From: Nitrospirota bacterium
GTDB taxonomy: Bacteria > Nitrospirota > 9FT-COMBO-42-15 > HDB-SIOI813
NCBI GenBank assembly: GCA_016212215.1
Contig: JACRGV010000006.1
Location: forward strand, 1 to 43,294
DNA length: 43,294 nt
Reading direction: 5' to 3'
Every line of letters starts with the position of its first letter. Within the stretch, counting starts at the first letter, position 1. Below the pieces are notes generated by a model. The model saw nothing but the letters and a program-made list of their open reading frames with translations. It had not been told where the DNA came from and did no database searches. Shown in pieces: positions 25,652-34,236 of this stretch. The position numbers were made by a program, and so were the translations under genes.

Positions 25652-25840
25652 ATGCTGGGTGTAAAAGTAAAGGATAATGAATCCTTTGAAAGCGCCCTTC
25701 GCAGGTTTAAAAAACAGTGCGAAAAGGCTGGGATTTTATCCGAGATGCGAAAAAGAGAACACTATGAAAAACCTAGCGTCCGCCGTAAACGCAAGGCATT
25801 AGCCGCAAGAAAAAAAGCAACAAAAAGGCAAAAGGTTTAA
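25652..25840 (+). CDS. rpsU: 30S ribosomal protein S21
   Basis: A 62-residue basic protein, [21 protein letters not shown], with an Arg/Lys-rich C-terminus ([19 protein letters not shown]) as in S21. I chose the ATG at 25652, with a GTGAGGGGGGG purine run upstream, over an in-frame ATG at 25556 that falls on the promoter. First gene of rpsU-yqeY-dnaG-rpoD, the macromolecular synthesis operon. Confidence 0.96.
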   Translation: MLGVKVKDNESFESALRRFKKQCEKAGILSEMRKREHYEKPSVRRKRKALAARKKATKRQKV

Positions 25841-25844
25841 GCTT

Positions 25845-26300
25845 ATGTCACTACTTGACAGACTTTCAACAGAATTAAAAGAATCATTAAAGGCCGGAAA
25901 TCAGATAAAGTTAAGTGTTATAAGACTGTTGAAGTCGTCAATTAAGAACAAAGAAATCGAAAAGATGTCCCCTCTTACAGATGAAGAGATAATTGGTGTA
26001 ATAAGTTCTGCTGTTAAGCAGAGAAGAGAGGCAATAGAACAGTTTAAAAAAGGCAACAGAGAAGATTTAGTTCAGAAAGAGACCAGTGAGATAGAGATAC
26101 TTCAGACCTTTCTCCCTCAACAACTAAGTGATGAAGAAATAATGAATGAGGTTAGGACAGTAATTAATGAAGCAGGCGCTTCATCTCCTAAGGATATGGG
26201 AAAGGTTATGAAGATCCTAATTCCCCGGATTAAAGGACGGGCTGATGGCACAAAAGTTAGCACTATTGTTAAAGAGCTAATGGAATCCTCTTCAAGATGA
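25845..26300 (+). CDS. yqeY: YqeY / GatB-like domain protein
   Basis: A 151-residue protein of the YqeY family, related to the tRNA-binding tail of GatB. Signatures: LKSSIKNKEIEK, ISSAVKQRREAIEQFKKGNREDL, and GKVMKILIPRIKGRADG at the end. The ATG is 4 nt after the rpsU stop. The function is not settled; a role linked to aminoacyl-tRNA handling is inferred from the domain. Confidence 0.92.
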   Translation: MSLLDRLSTELKESLKAGNQIKLSVIRLLKSSIKNKEIEKMSPLTDEEIIGVISSAVKQRREAIEQFKKGNREDLVQKETSEIEILQTFLPQQLSDEEIMNEVRTVINEAGASSPKDMGKVMKILIPRIKGRADGTKVSTIVKELMESSSR

Positions 26301-26310
26301 TCGTAGGGGG

Positions 26311-28110
26311 ATGCTCCACTTGGATGGGCATATACCTGAAGAAATAGTAACAAAGGTTATTGAAAGTCAGGATATAGTAGAGGTAATTTCCAGGTATATA
26401 TCTCTCAAGAAAAAGGGCCAGAATCATATAGGACTTTGCCCGTTTCACTCAGAAAAGACTCCTTCATTTGTCGTAAGCCAGGCAAAACAGCTTTTCCATT
26501 GTTTTGGATGTGGTACCGGGGGAAATGTAATATCATTTCTCATGAGGCATGAGAATTCTACCTTCACTGAAGTTGTAAGAAGGTTGGGCAATGATGCAGG
26601 GATCATAATTGAAAGGGCTGTAAAGGAAAATAAAAGCGAAAACTTTATATTCGATATAAACAATATAGTATCTGCCTCTTATCATGAAAATCTGATAAAA
26701 ACAAACGAGGCAGAACCTGCAAGGGCATATCTGTTAAAACGTGGCCTTACTATAGAAATAATAAAGAGATTTAATATTGGTTACAGTCCGGACTCATGGA
26801 ACAGTATTTATAATTTGCTTAAAAAAAAGGGATTCCATGAGGACCTGATGCTCAAATCAGGTGTAATCATTCCCCAAAATAAAGGGACAGGATATTATGA
26901 CAGGTTCAGAAAAAGGATAATGTTTCCTATTTTTGATATACAGAAAAGGGTGGTTGGGTTCGGCGGCCGGGTAATGGATAATTCGACACCCAAATACCTT
27001 AATTCACCTGAAACCCCTGTCTTTACAAAAGGTAATCTGTTATATGGACTTGAAACTGCCAAAGAAGGGATAAAAGAGTCAGGATTTGCAATAATTGTTG
27101 AGGGGTATATAGATGTGGTAACTGCTCATCAGGCGGGAGTATTAAACGTAGTAGCTACTCTTGGAACTGCATTAACCCCGAACCACATAAGAATACTTCA
27201 AAGGTTTTGCAAAGAGGTCATATTAACCTTTGACTCTGATACAGCAGGCATAAAAGCTGCATTAAGAACAGTGGATAACTTTGTTGGTAGTGAAGTAGAG
27301 GCCAAGGTCTTACTCCTGCCGGAAGGAGAGGACCCTGATAGTTTTATTAGAAAATATGGAAAGACTGCCTTTGATGAACTTATCAGCAAATCAAAGGGCA
27401 TTATTGAATTTGCTATAGATATGATAATTAACAAAAAGACAAGTATGAATATTGCAATACCTAAAACACACATAGATGCAAAGTTTAAAAATGCTGAGGA
27501 ATGTTTGAACTTAATAAGGAAGATACCCAACAGGATTGAGCAGGATTATCATTTGAACAGGGTTTCAAATGATCTGAAGATAGAAAAAGATGTGCTATAT
27601 GCTGAACTTAGAAGGAAAGGTAAAGGGAAAAAGTCAGTACAACCGGAGACAGCGAAAAATAATGATGTACAAAACGTATCTGTTGAAGAGACCCTGCTTG
27701 CCCTTGTAATTAAATATAAGGAACTTAGAAAACAGGCAAGAGAAAAATTTGATGTTAGATATCTGGTTAATACTAAATTTCAAAAAACAGTAGAATATAT
27801 TATAAATTCAGATAAAGACCTGAATGACCTTTTAAATACAGAGTTTATTGGTAAGGACTCTCAGGATACGCAGGAAATGCGGGATATAATTACAAGGCTG
27901 GCATTGAGTGACCTGCATTTCGATTTACCTGAAAAAAACCTTCTGGATTGTATGCGGGCTATCCGGAGGGAAAGCCTTAACAGGGAATTAAAAGGAATTG
28001 AACAAGAGATATCTAAAGCAGAACTAGCGGGGGCTTTTGACAAGGTAAGAAGTCTACTTGTATTAAAACAGGGCCTTCTGCAACAAAGAAAGTTGCTTTA
28101 TGAAAACTAA
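26311..28110 (+). CDS. dnaG: DNA primase
   Basis: A 599-residue primase that makes RNA primers at the replication fork. The N-terminal zinc-binding domain has C43, H46, C64, C67 (LCPFHSEKTPSF then FHCFGCGTGG). The catalytic Toprim core shows VEGYIDVVTAHQAG and TFDSDTAG. The C-terminal helicase-binding domain is helical. The ATG follows GTAGGGGG, 10 nt after yqeY. Length is normal. Confidence 0.97.
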   Translation: MLHLDGHIPEEIVTKVIESQDIVEVISRYISLKKKGQNHIGLCPFHSEKTPSFVVSQAKQLFHCFGCGTGGNVISFLMRHENSTFTEVVRRLGNDAGIIIERAVKENKSENFIFDINNIVSASYHENLIKTNEAEPARAYLLKRGLTIEIIKRFNIGYSPDSWNSIYNLLKKKGFHEDLMLKSGVIIPQNKGTGYYDRFRKRIMFPIFDIQKRVVGFGGRVMDNSTPKYLNSPETPVFTKGNLLYGLETAKEGIKESGFAIIVEGYIDVVTAHQAGVLNVVATLGTALTPNHIRILQRFCKEVILTFDSDTAGIKAALRTVDNFVGSEVEAKVLLLPEGEDPDSFIRKYGKTAFDELISKSKGIIEFAIDMIINKKTSMNIAIPKTHIDAKFKNAEECLNLIRKIPNRIEQDYHLNRVSNDLKIEKDVLYAELRRKGKGKKSVQPETAKNNDVQNVSVEETLLALVIKYKELRKQAREKFDVRYLVNTKFQKTVEYIINSDKDLNDLLNTEFIGKDSQDTQEMRDIITRLALSDLHFDLPEKNLLDCMRAIRRESLNRELKGIEQEISKAELAGAFDKVRSLLVLKQGLLQQRKLLYEN

Positions 28111-28137
28111 GTAAAAAAGTTGTATATTTGTAAAAGG

Positions 28138-28167
28138 AGACTATAGGTGGTTATTATAGTCTTTTAT
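28138..28167 (+). terminator. Weak hairpin with T-run between dnaG and rpoD
   Basis: AGACTATA (28138-28145) pairs with TATAGTCT (28155-28162) across a 9-nt loop and is followed by TTTATT. It is AT-rich and short, so more likely an attenuator or processing site than a full stop. It could set the rpoD level relative to dnaG. Confidence 0.35.
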
Positions 28168-28192
28168 TAAAAACCGGGGGATTAATAAGAAA

Positions 28193-29962
28193 ATGTCAAA
28201 AGACGAAAAAATTTCAGATGTTCAGCAGCTTATTTCAGTAGGTAAAGAAAAGGGTTATCTTACTTATGATGAACTTAATAATGCATTGCCTGACGATTTA
28301 ATCTCATCAGATGAGATGGACAGTATAATGATGATGTTCGGTGAAATGGATATTGATATCGTTGACCAGGTTGAAGAGGAAGGGTATCACAAACTCCTTG
28401 CTGAAGAAGAACTGGAAGAAGAGGATAAGGAGGAGAGAGAGATCGGTCTCGGCATTGCCAGGACTGATGACCCTGTGCGCCTTTATTTAAAGGAGATGGG
28501 AGACGTTTCCCTTCTCAGCAGAGAAGGTGAAATTGAGATTGCAAAGAGGATTGAAGAAGGGAAAAGGGAGATTGAATCTATAATATTCAGTATGCCCCTC
28601 ACTATTAATGAGGTTATATCCTTTGGGGATAACTTAAGGGAAGACAAGGCAGCAGTTCACGATTTTGTGGGGACATTTGAAGAAGAAGGCGAAGAAGAGT
28701 TTGAAGAGATTATTGAGGAAGACACTGAGGAGCTGAAGCAAAAGACCTTACTGGCAATTGAAAAACTTAAAAAATTATCAAGAGAGTACAAAACTAATAG
28801 AAAAAAGTTAAAAAGTGGAGAGCTAAAAGTATCTGAAAAAGAAAAGGTTAGGGCAAAGGTATCAGAGCTTCGTGGGAAAATAATAGAGTTAATGATTGAG
28901 ATAAATCTGAATGTAAAATTTGTTGATTCAATTGTTGAAAGACTTAAATTTTACAATAAAGAGATTCAGCGTAAGGAAAATGAGATTAATATATGTGCAA
29001 GAAAGCTAAAATGCAAGGCCATTGACCTTCAGTCACTTTTTGAGAAGATTGAAGAGAATAGGGCCAGGATGAAAAAACTTATAAAGGATTCCGGCAAGAG
29101 TGAAGATGATATATTGGCGATAGAGCAAAGCTACTGTTCTGCAACAGAAGCTCTCTATAATATAGAAGAGGAAACCGGGATTCTATCAAATGAATTAAGA
29201 GAGATGGTAAAATCTCTGGAAATGGCTGAATTAAGATCCAAGATTGCAAAAAGTGAACTTATCGAGGCCAATTTAAGATTAGTTGTAAGTATTGCTAAAA
29301 AGTATACAAACCGCGGACTTCAGTTCCTTGACCTGATACAGGAAGGCAACATCGGTCTTATGAAGGCTGTTGATAAATTTGAATACAGGCGTGGATACAA
29401 GTTCAGTACTTATGCCACATGGTGGATAAGGCAGGCTATTACAAGGGCGATTGCGGACCAGGCAAGGACAATAAGGATTCCTGTTCACATGATTGAAACT
29501 ATCAATAAACTAATCCGTACATCGAGACAGCTCGTTCAGGAAATCGGGCGTGAACCTTCTCCGGAAGAGATAGCAGCTGAAATGAAGTTACCGGTTGAAA
29601 AGGTAAGGAAAGTGCTGAAGATAGCCAAGGAACCTATATCACTTGAGACCCCTGTTGGAGAGGAAGAAGACAGTCATCTTGGGGACTTCATTGAAGATAA
29701 GAAGGCAATATCCCCGATTGATGCAGCAATTAAGGCGAACTTACACGGACAGATTGACAATGTATTAAGGACTCTTACACCAAGAGAGGAAAAGGTACTC
29801 AGGATGCGTTTTGGTATAGGAGAATTGACGGATCATACACTTGAAGAGGTGGGACAGACATTTGATGTAACAAGGGAAAGAATACGTCAGATAGAGGCAA
29901 AGGCTTTGAGAAAATTAAGGCATCCAAGCCGGAGCAAACGTCTCAAAAGTTTTACTGATTAG
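28193..29962 (+). CDS. rpoD: RNA polymerase primary sigma factor (sigma-70)
   Basis: A 589-residue housekeeping sigma factor. It has region 1.1 ([20 protein letters not shown]), region 1.2 ([12 protein letters not shown]), a long acidic non-conserved region with coiled-coil character (about residues 160-340), region 2 ([27 protein letters not shown], then [11 protein letters not shown]), region 3, and region 4 with the DNA-binding helix ([28 protein letters not shown]). It ends 10 nt before the tRNA gene. Confidence 0.98.
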   Translation: MSKDEKISDVQQLISVGKEKGYLTYDELNNALPDDLISSDEMDSIMMMFGEMDIDIVDQVEEEGYHKLLAEEELEEEDKEEREIGLGIARTDDPVRLYLKEMGDVSLLSREGEIEIAKRIEEGKREIESIIFSMPLTINEVISFGDNLREDKAAVHDFVGTFEEEGEEEFEEIIEEDTEELKQKTLLAIEKLKKLSREYKTNRKKLKSGELKVSEKEKVRAKVSELRGKIIELMIEINLNVKFVDSIVERLKFYNKEIQRKENEINICARKLKCKAIDLQSLFEKIEENRARMKKLIKDSGKSEDDILAIEQSYCSATEALYNIEEETGILSNELREMVKSLEMAELRSKIAKSELIEANLRLVVSIAKKYTNRGLQFLDLIQEGNIGLMKAVDKFEYRRGYKFSTYATWWIRQAITRAIADQARTIRIPVHMIETINKLIRTSRQLVQEIGREPSPEEIAAEMKLPVEKVRKVLKIAKEPISLETPVGEEEDSHLGDFIEDKKAISPIDAAIKANLHGQIDNVLRTLTPREEKVLRMRFGIGELTDHTLEEVGQTFDVTRERIRQIEAKALRKLRHPSRSKRLKSFTD

Positions 29963-29972
29963 TAATTTTTTA

Positions 29973-30049
29973 GGGCCCATAGCTCAGCTTGGTAGAGCCA
30001 CCGGCTCATAACCGGTTGGTCCCAGGTTCAAACCCTGGTGGGCCCACCA
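29973..30049 (+). tRNA. tRNA with CAU anticodon (Ile2 or elongator Met)
   Basis: A 77-nt cloverleaf with encoded CCA. The acceptor GGGCCCA pairs with TGGGCCC, the anticodon stem CCGG/CCGG frames CTCATAA (anticodon CAT), and the T arm is CCAGG/CCTGG with TTCAAAC. The G1-C72 pair excludes the initiator form. C4-G69 and C5-G68 in the acceptor favour the lysidine-modified Ile2 tRNA over elongator Met, but that is a tendency only. Confidence 0.95.
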
Positions 30050-30062
30050 AGCATCCAAAATT

Positions 30063-30782
30063 ATGGAATATATTTCTAATGAACAATTGAAACTACTTAT
30101 TCGGATTCAGGAAAAAGACAGCAGGATTTTAGAGATTGCTGAGAAACAAAAAGGACTTCCTGATTTATTATCCTCTCTGAAAGTAAATCTTGATAAAGCA
30201 CAGGCTGAACATTCAGCAGCTTCAGAGGAATTTGATAATGCATCTAAAGAACGAAGGACATTAGAAGGGGAATTAAAAACCTTAGAAGATAAAATAAAAA
30301 AACTCAAGGAGAGAATACCGGAAATCAAGAAAAATACTGAGTATCAGGCCCTTTTAAAAGAAATCAATACCGTTGAAAAAGAAAAGTCTGATATTGAAGA
30401 AAAGATATTAATACTCCTTGAGAAAATAGATACATTGAAAGAGGTCAAAACCAGAGAGGAAAAGGTTGTAAAGGAAGAAGAAAAAAAATTCTCAGAGCAC
30501 AAGAAAAAGGTTGAAGAGGAATATAGCCTTTTAACTGAGAAACTTAAAGAAATAGAGGCTGACAAAGGTTCTATAACATCTCAGATTGATTCCAAACTCC
30601 TTGCAGAATATTCAAGATTAATAGCTACTAAGAGAGGGCAGGCTATAGTATCAGTTCAGGATGAACACTGCATGGGTTGTCACATACGTATTCCTCCACA
30701 AATCTTTTCTCAGATCAGGAAAAATGACAAGATCATTACCTGTTTAAGTTGTTCGAGGATACTTTATTGGAAACCTGCCTAA
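30063..30782 (+). CDS. Coiled-coil protein with C-terminal zinc ribbon
   Basis: A 239-residue protein of the C4-type zinc-ribbon/CT398-like family. Residues about 20-175 form long heptad coiled coils rich in Glu and Lys. The C-terminus has two Cys pairs (HCMGCHIRIPPQ and ITCLSCSRILYW) that should hold one zinc. The function is unknown; a nucleic-acid or chaperone role has been proposed for relatives. It lies between the tRNA and rnpB. Confidence 0.85.
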   Translation: MEYISNEQLKLLIRIQEKDSRILEIAEKQKGLPDLLSSLKVNLDKAQAEHSAASEEFDNASKERRTLEGELKTLEDKIKKLKERIPEIKKNTEYQALLKEINTVEKEKSDIEEKILILLEKIDTLKEVKTREEKVVKEEEKKFSEHKKKVEEEYSLLTEKLKEIEADKGSITSQIDSKLLAEYSRLIATKRGQAIVSVQDEHCMGCHIRIPPQIFSQIRKNDKIITCLSCSRILYWKPA

Positions 30783-30942
30783 GTAAAGAAAATCAAAAAT
30801 TAAAATGTAAAAGTTAAAATGACAGATAAAAATTCAAAATTAGAAACATAAGGACATGGGCGTAAGTGTATTTTTTAGTTTTGATATGGATTTTTGATTT
30901 TTGAGATTTAAATTTTGATTTTACAAGATTTTCGAGTAGAAT
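30783..30942. repeat. A/T-rich imperfect inverted repeat upstream of rnpB
   Basis: This 160-bp gap is low-complexity. The left arm has AATCAAAAATTAAAATGTAA-type units and the right arm ATTTTTGATTTTTGAGATTT-type units, with a short GC-bearing centre (GGACATGGGCG). It could form a weak cruciform. No gene is seen; the rnpB promoter may be here but I cannot fix it. Confidence 0.5.
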
Positions 30943-31427
30943 GCGGACTAAGTAAGACAGATGGTCGCCTTGTTGTTTATATTTAGATAAAAACGACGGG
31001 GAGGAAAGTCCGAACTCCAAAGGGCATGGTGCTGGGTAACGCCCAGTGGGGGTGACCCTAAGGAAAGTGCCACAGAAAATAAACCGCCAGGAAAGACAGT
31101 TAATAGATGAAAGTGAAAAGGTAATAGTGGTAAACACTAACATCTTACTCTAACATCTCTCACTGTTTTCCAGGTAAGGGTGAAACGGCGAGGTAAGAGC
31201 TCACCGCTCCGTTGGCAACAAGGGAGGCACGGTAAACCCCACCAGGAGCAAGACCAAATAGGGAAACGTTTCAGGATAGAGATATCCTGATGAAGGTCTG
31301 CCCGGCCAAGTTTTCGGGTTAGGTCGCTTAAGGTTCCGGGAGACCGGGATCTCAGAGGAATGATCATCACCCCGACAGGGTAACCTGAAAGGGGAACAAA
31401 ATTCGGCTTATTTCTTACTTAGTCCGC
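30943..31427 (+). ncRNA. rnpB: RNase P RNA (bacterial type A)
   Basis: About 485 nt. Helix P1 pairs GCGGACTAAGTAAG (30943-30956) with CTTACTTAGTCCGC (31414-31427). Conserved core pieces follow in order: GAGGAAAGTCCGAACTCC near 31000, AAACCGCC, TAAGGGTGAAACGGCGAGGT and GTAAGAGCTCACCG, AAACCCCACC, GGAGCAAGACCAAATAGG, and ATTCGGCTTA near the end. RNase P RNA trims the 5' leader from tRNA precursors. The P12 arm (about 31090-31182) is longer than usual. Confidence 0.96.
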
Positions 31428-31435
31428 TAACAAAC

Positions 31436-31486
31436 AAGGGTTCGAGGGTATTTGCTGTATACTTGACCCCTTGAACCCTTTCTTTA
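31436..31486. terminator. Hairpin terminator shared by rnpB and hemerythrin gene
   Basis: AAGGGTTCGAGGG (31436-31448) pairs with CCCTTGAACCCTT (31468-31480) with one G-U. The right side runs into TCTTTA. It lies between the convergent rnpB and hemerythrin gene and could serve both. Confidence 0.65.
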
Positions 31487-31490
31487 TAAC

Positions 31491-32039
31491 TTACACTGTC
31501 TTTTCAAGCTCATCCACAAGATCTACATATCGTTGACGGCCGTTTTCACCTAATTTCTCTTTTTCAACTAAATTAAATATATTTAAAAGCTCCTGCTGAG
31601 CATTCTCTGGAATTAAGTTATTTGCCATCATATAAAGTATACCGTCCTCTTTCTGCATATGCGGCAATAAGAGGCTTCCGTAATTCCTTGCATTATCAGC
31701 AAAAATCTTTTTAGCACCGGCATCTCCGGCAGCATACTGCTCAGCAGCCTCTGCCATTGCCCGTGCATATCCTCTGCCCTCATCATGTTCAACCAGCATA
31801 ACACCTATTGGGCCTCCTTCTATTGGAAAACCCTTCTCCTCCATCTTTTTAAACAGCAGATCCTCTTCCTTACCATGATGATAATTATCAGCAAAATTCC
31901 TTATAAAATCCGCAGAATTTTTCATAACATCTGCTGATACATCCTCACCATTATCAATCTTATGTGAAACCTTTTCCAAAATATCAATCATCTTCTCAAT
32001 AACCCTGTGATCTTTTTTTAAAGCCTCTGTTGCTACCAT
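31491..32039 (-). CDS. Hemerythrin-domain protein
   Basis: A 182-residue four-helix protein with the His/acidic ligand pattern of hemerythrins: LKKDHRVIEKMI, NYHHGKEEDLLF, VEHDEGRGY and LLPHMQKEDGILY. Such proteins bind O2, NO or iron at a di-iron site, or act in repair of iron-sulfur centres. The ATG has a strong AAAAAGGAGGTAG upstream. It has its own candidate promoter and an upstream dyad, and lies downstream of the cytochrome bc genes. Confidence 0.9.
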   Translation of the reverse strand: MVATEALKKDHRVIEKMIDILEKVSHKIDNGEDVSADVMKNSADFIRNFADNYHHGKEEDLLFKKMEEKGFPIEGGPIGVMLVEHDEGRGYARAMAEAAEQYAAGDAGAKKIFADNARNYGSLLLPHMQKEDGILYMMANNLIPENAQQELLNIFNLVEKEKLGENGRQRYVDLVDELEKTV

Positions 32040-32126
32040 AATTTAACTACCTCCTTTTTAACTAAACATAATTTAATGGTTATTTGTTCTATAACTGCTG
32101 CTCATTTCTATTCATTGAATCATAGC

Positions 32127-32178
32127 ACATTAGTATATTATATATATGCTTTCAAATACTTGTATGACTTGAATCATA
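32127..32178 (-). promoter_or_regulatory. Candidate promoter and dyad upstream of hemerythrin gene
   Basis: On the minus strand TTGAAA (32155-32150), a 17-bp spacer and TAATGT (32132-32127) form a promoter-like pair, with the same -10 and spacing as at nuoA. Just upstream, TATGACTTGAATCATA (32163-32178) is a 5-6-5 dyad (TATGA/TCATA) of the general size bound by Crp/Fnr-type regulators. Confidence 0.4.
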
Positions 32179-32201
32179 TAGGTATTAATCAGGAAAGAAT
32201 A

Positions 32202-32939
32202 TTACAATGGACCGGATATACCGAGCCTCCTTACCATAAGAAAGTGAAGTGCTAAAAGGCCGATGGTAATCCATGGAAGGATTACAACATGGAATGCAAA
32301 AAAACGTGTAAGTGCAAGCTGACCTACAATGTTTCCACCTTTAAGCAGAAAGGTTATGTATGGACCAATAACCGGAGCAGTACTTGGAATTTCAGCGCCT
32401 ATTGTCGTTGCCCAGAAGGATACCTGATTCCATGGAAGAAGGTAGCCGGTAAATCCAAATGAAAGCACCAGCATGAACAGACATATACCTATAACCCAGT
32501 TCATATCCCTCGGCGGTTTATATGCTGCATGAAAATAAATTCTTAACATGTGTATCATAACTGTGATTACCATTACATTAGCCGCCCAGTGATGGAAGCC
32601 CCTCACTAACCAGCCGAATGGAACGTTATTGGTTATATGGACAACACTATCGTAGGCATGGTCAACTGTAGGACGGTAATACATTAATAGCAGGATACCT
32701 GTAACAATGTTTGTAAGAAAAAGAAGGAATGTAAAACCGCCGAAGCAAAACCAGAAATTTATGTGCGGAGGCACCGGCTTCTTCAAAACCTTTTTTAGAG
32801 CTGATCTGAAATCAAGCCTGTCGTCAAGTTCGCCATATAGAAATCCAGTTGCAAGAGTAAGCCAGTTTACCAGGCCGCGAAGATTAACACTCTTGTCCAG
32901 TTTATCAAGCCAGTCTCTTTTGTTCTTATTGCTCATCAC
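32202..32939 (-). CDS. Cytochrome b (b6-like N-terminal part) of a bc-type complex
   Basis: A 245-residue membrane protein with four helices, like cytochrome b6. The haem-binding His pairs are visible in VRGFHHWAANVMVITVMIHMLRIYFHAAY and in the last helix (FFAFHVVILPWITIGLLALHF). GYLLPWNQVSFWATTIG marks the quinol-oxidation loop. It ends at LGISGPL, so the C-terminal subunit-IV-like half is not fused here and is not found nearby. It forms an operon with the Rieske and cytochrome c genes. A family A repeat ends right before its start and supplies GGAGAGGAT. Confidence 0.93.
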   Translation of the reverse strand: MMSNKNKRDWLDKLDKSVNLRGLVNWLTLATGFLYGELDDRLDFRSALKKVLKKPVPPHINFWFCFGGFTFLLFLTNIVTGILLLMYYRPTVDHAYDSVVHITNNVPFGWLVRGFHHWAANVMVITVMIHMLRIYFHAAYKPPRDMNWVIGICLFMLVLSFGFTGYLLPWNQVSFWATTIGAEIPSTAPVIGPYITFLLKGGNIVGQLALTRFFAFHVVILPWITIGLLALHFLMVRRLGISGPL

Positions 32940-33098
32940 CTGAAAATCCTCTCCTGCGGGGTACGAAAACCCCGCCTATCCAGATATATATCAAGGATAG
33001 GTGGGACATTCTTGTCCCACTCATTTTCATTTTTTCTTGCATCTTGCCTCTTACTTCTTGCCTCTTGCTTCTTACTTCTGCTAATCGCTCACCGCTGC
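32940..33098. repeat. Family A repeat (copy 4) and heptamers
   Basis: Family A occupies about 32940-33030: hairpin 1 with arms TGCGGGGTA/ACCCCGC, hairpin 2 with GTGGGAC/GTCCCAC. Heptamers of the TTGCCTC/TTACTTC type run to about 33080. It fills the Rieske-cytochrome b gap. Confidence 0.75.
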
Positions 33099-33536
33099 CT
33101 ATCCAATAACCACTGTGTCTCCACTCAGTTTTACCTCATAGCTTGGGAGTGGACGAGGCGGCGGGCCGCCAAGAACGGTTCCGGTAACATCATACATACC
33201 TCCGTGACATGGACAGATAAGGCGTTTTTCATCCGGATGCCAGCTTACTACACAACCGAGGTGTGTGCAAATTAGGGAGAGTGCGTAAACCTGCCCGTTT
33301 AAGCGTATAATGCCCGCTGGCTTTCCTCCGATAACAACCTTCTTCATGCTGCCTTCTTCGAGTTCTGCAAGCGGGAAAGATGGCTTCTTTTCACCTCCAC
33401 TGCCTGCGGTCTTCTCTGTCGGCCATAAATATTTAAGCCCGGCATAGCTTGATAAAATTCCAGCCCCGATAACCCATAACCCTATAAGCGAGTTGATGAC
33501 CGTGCTGAGGAAGTTCCGCCTTGATATTTCTTCCAT
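33099..33536 (-). CDS. Rieske [2Fe-2S] protein
   Basis: A 145-residue Rieske subunit of the bc-type complex. An N-terminal Tat-like SRRNFLS precedes one membrane helix (about residues 13-35). Cluster ligands are C90 and H92 in CTHLGC and C108 and H111 in CPCHGG; C95 and C110 should form the usual disulfide. It moves electrons from quinol to cytochrome c. Its neighbours are cytochrome c upstream and cytochrome b downstream. Confidence 0.95.
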   Translation of the reverse strand: MEEISRRNFLSTVINSLIGLWVIGAGILSSYAGLKYLWPTEKTAGSGGEKKPSFPLAELEEGSMKKVVIGGKPAGIIRLNGQVYALSLICTHLGCVVSWHPDEKRLICPCHGGMYDVTGTVLGGPPPRPLPSYEVKLSGDTVVIG

Positions 33537-33772
33537 ATCTTCTCCTGATCTTTATCCTGAAACTGACCGTTGCTCACCCTCCCCCTAACCCCCTCCCGTC
33601 AAGGGAGGGGGGATAATCTAAATACCCTCTCCCCCCTTTTGAATAGACGGATAGTGTCCGGGTTAGGGGGCATCATCTTCATCTCTGTGAGCCTGCGGCT
33701 GATGATTTCTTATTTCTTACTTCTAACTTCTTACTTCTTACCTCTTGCTTCTTACCTCTTGCTTCTGCTGTC
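33537..33772. repeat. Gap with family B repeats and heptamers
   Basis: Family B blocks lie at 33572-33670 (two GC-rich arms with GGGAGGGGGG and GGTTAGGGGG). A GTGAGCCTGCGGCT fragment follows, then heptamers TTACTTC/TAACTTC/TTACCTC at about 33700-33770. No gene is seen. Confidence 0.7.
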
Positions 33773-34222
33773 TTACTTCTGTACCTTTTCCTCACCCTTT
33801 GCAAATGTCCTTATATAATGAATAACTGCCCAGCGATCCTTTGCAGGCATAATCTCTTCACGGGCAAACATCCTTGTACCATGTACCCCCTTTGATACTG
33901 AGTAGAACAGCATACCGTCTGTCTTCTTTGACATGATATTGTCATCACTAAAATCTCTCGGCATCGGATCAAATTTTCCAATTACAGCAGAATTTCCCTT
34001 ACCATCTCCATATACCCCATGACATGTCTCACAATGTCCAAAGTAGAGGCGCCGCCCTTCTCTCATTGTCTGGAGAGAAAATGGAAGAGGATTTTTCATG
34101 TTGAGGTACTCTTTTGGATAATAGCCGGGTGCAAGAGTAGGATCCTCTCCTGCAATTAGAAGTGAAGGCAGGAACAAAACAACTGCCAACGACAACATTA
34201 AGAATGTCTTTCTGAAATTCAT
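33773..34222 (-). CDS. Mono-haem cytochrome c
   Basis: A 149-residue periplasmic protein with a signal peptide (residues 1-24, ending LLIAG). One haem site is CETCH (C64, C67, H68) followed by GVYGDGKGN; a candidate Met axial ligand lies in GTRMFAREEIMPAKDRW. It is the first gene of the cytochrome c-Rieske-cytochrome b group and is the likely electron acceptor or carrier of that complex. It lies 14 nt after glmM, so it may be read from the glmM transcript. Confidence 0.93.
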   Translation of the reverse strand: MNFRKTFLMLSLAVVLFLPSLLIAGEDPTLAPGYYPKEYLNMKNPLPFSLQTMREGRRLYFGHCETCHGVYGDGKGNSAVIGKFDPMPRDFSDDNIMSKKTDGMLFYSVSKGVHGTRMFAREEIMPAKDRWAVIHYIRTFAKGEEKVQK

Positions 34223-34236
34223 AATTTTCTCCTTTC

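Noticed and set aside
29973-30049. Initiator tRNA-fMet
   Set aside because: The first acceptor pair is G-C, not the unpaired position typical of initiator tRNA.
30814-31370. Minus-strand frames over the rnpB region
   Set aside because: Antisense to a well-supported RNase P RNA and the low-complexity gap.
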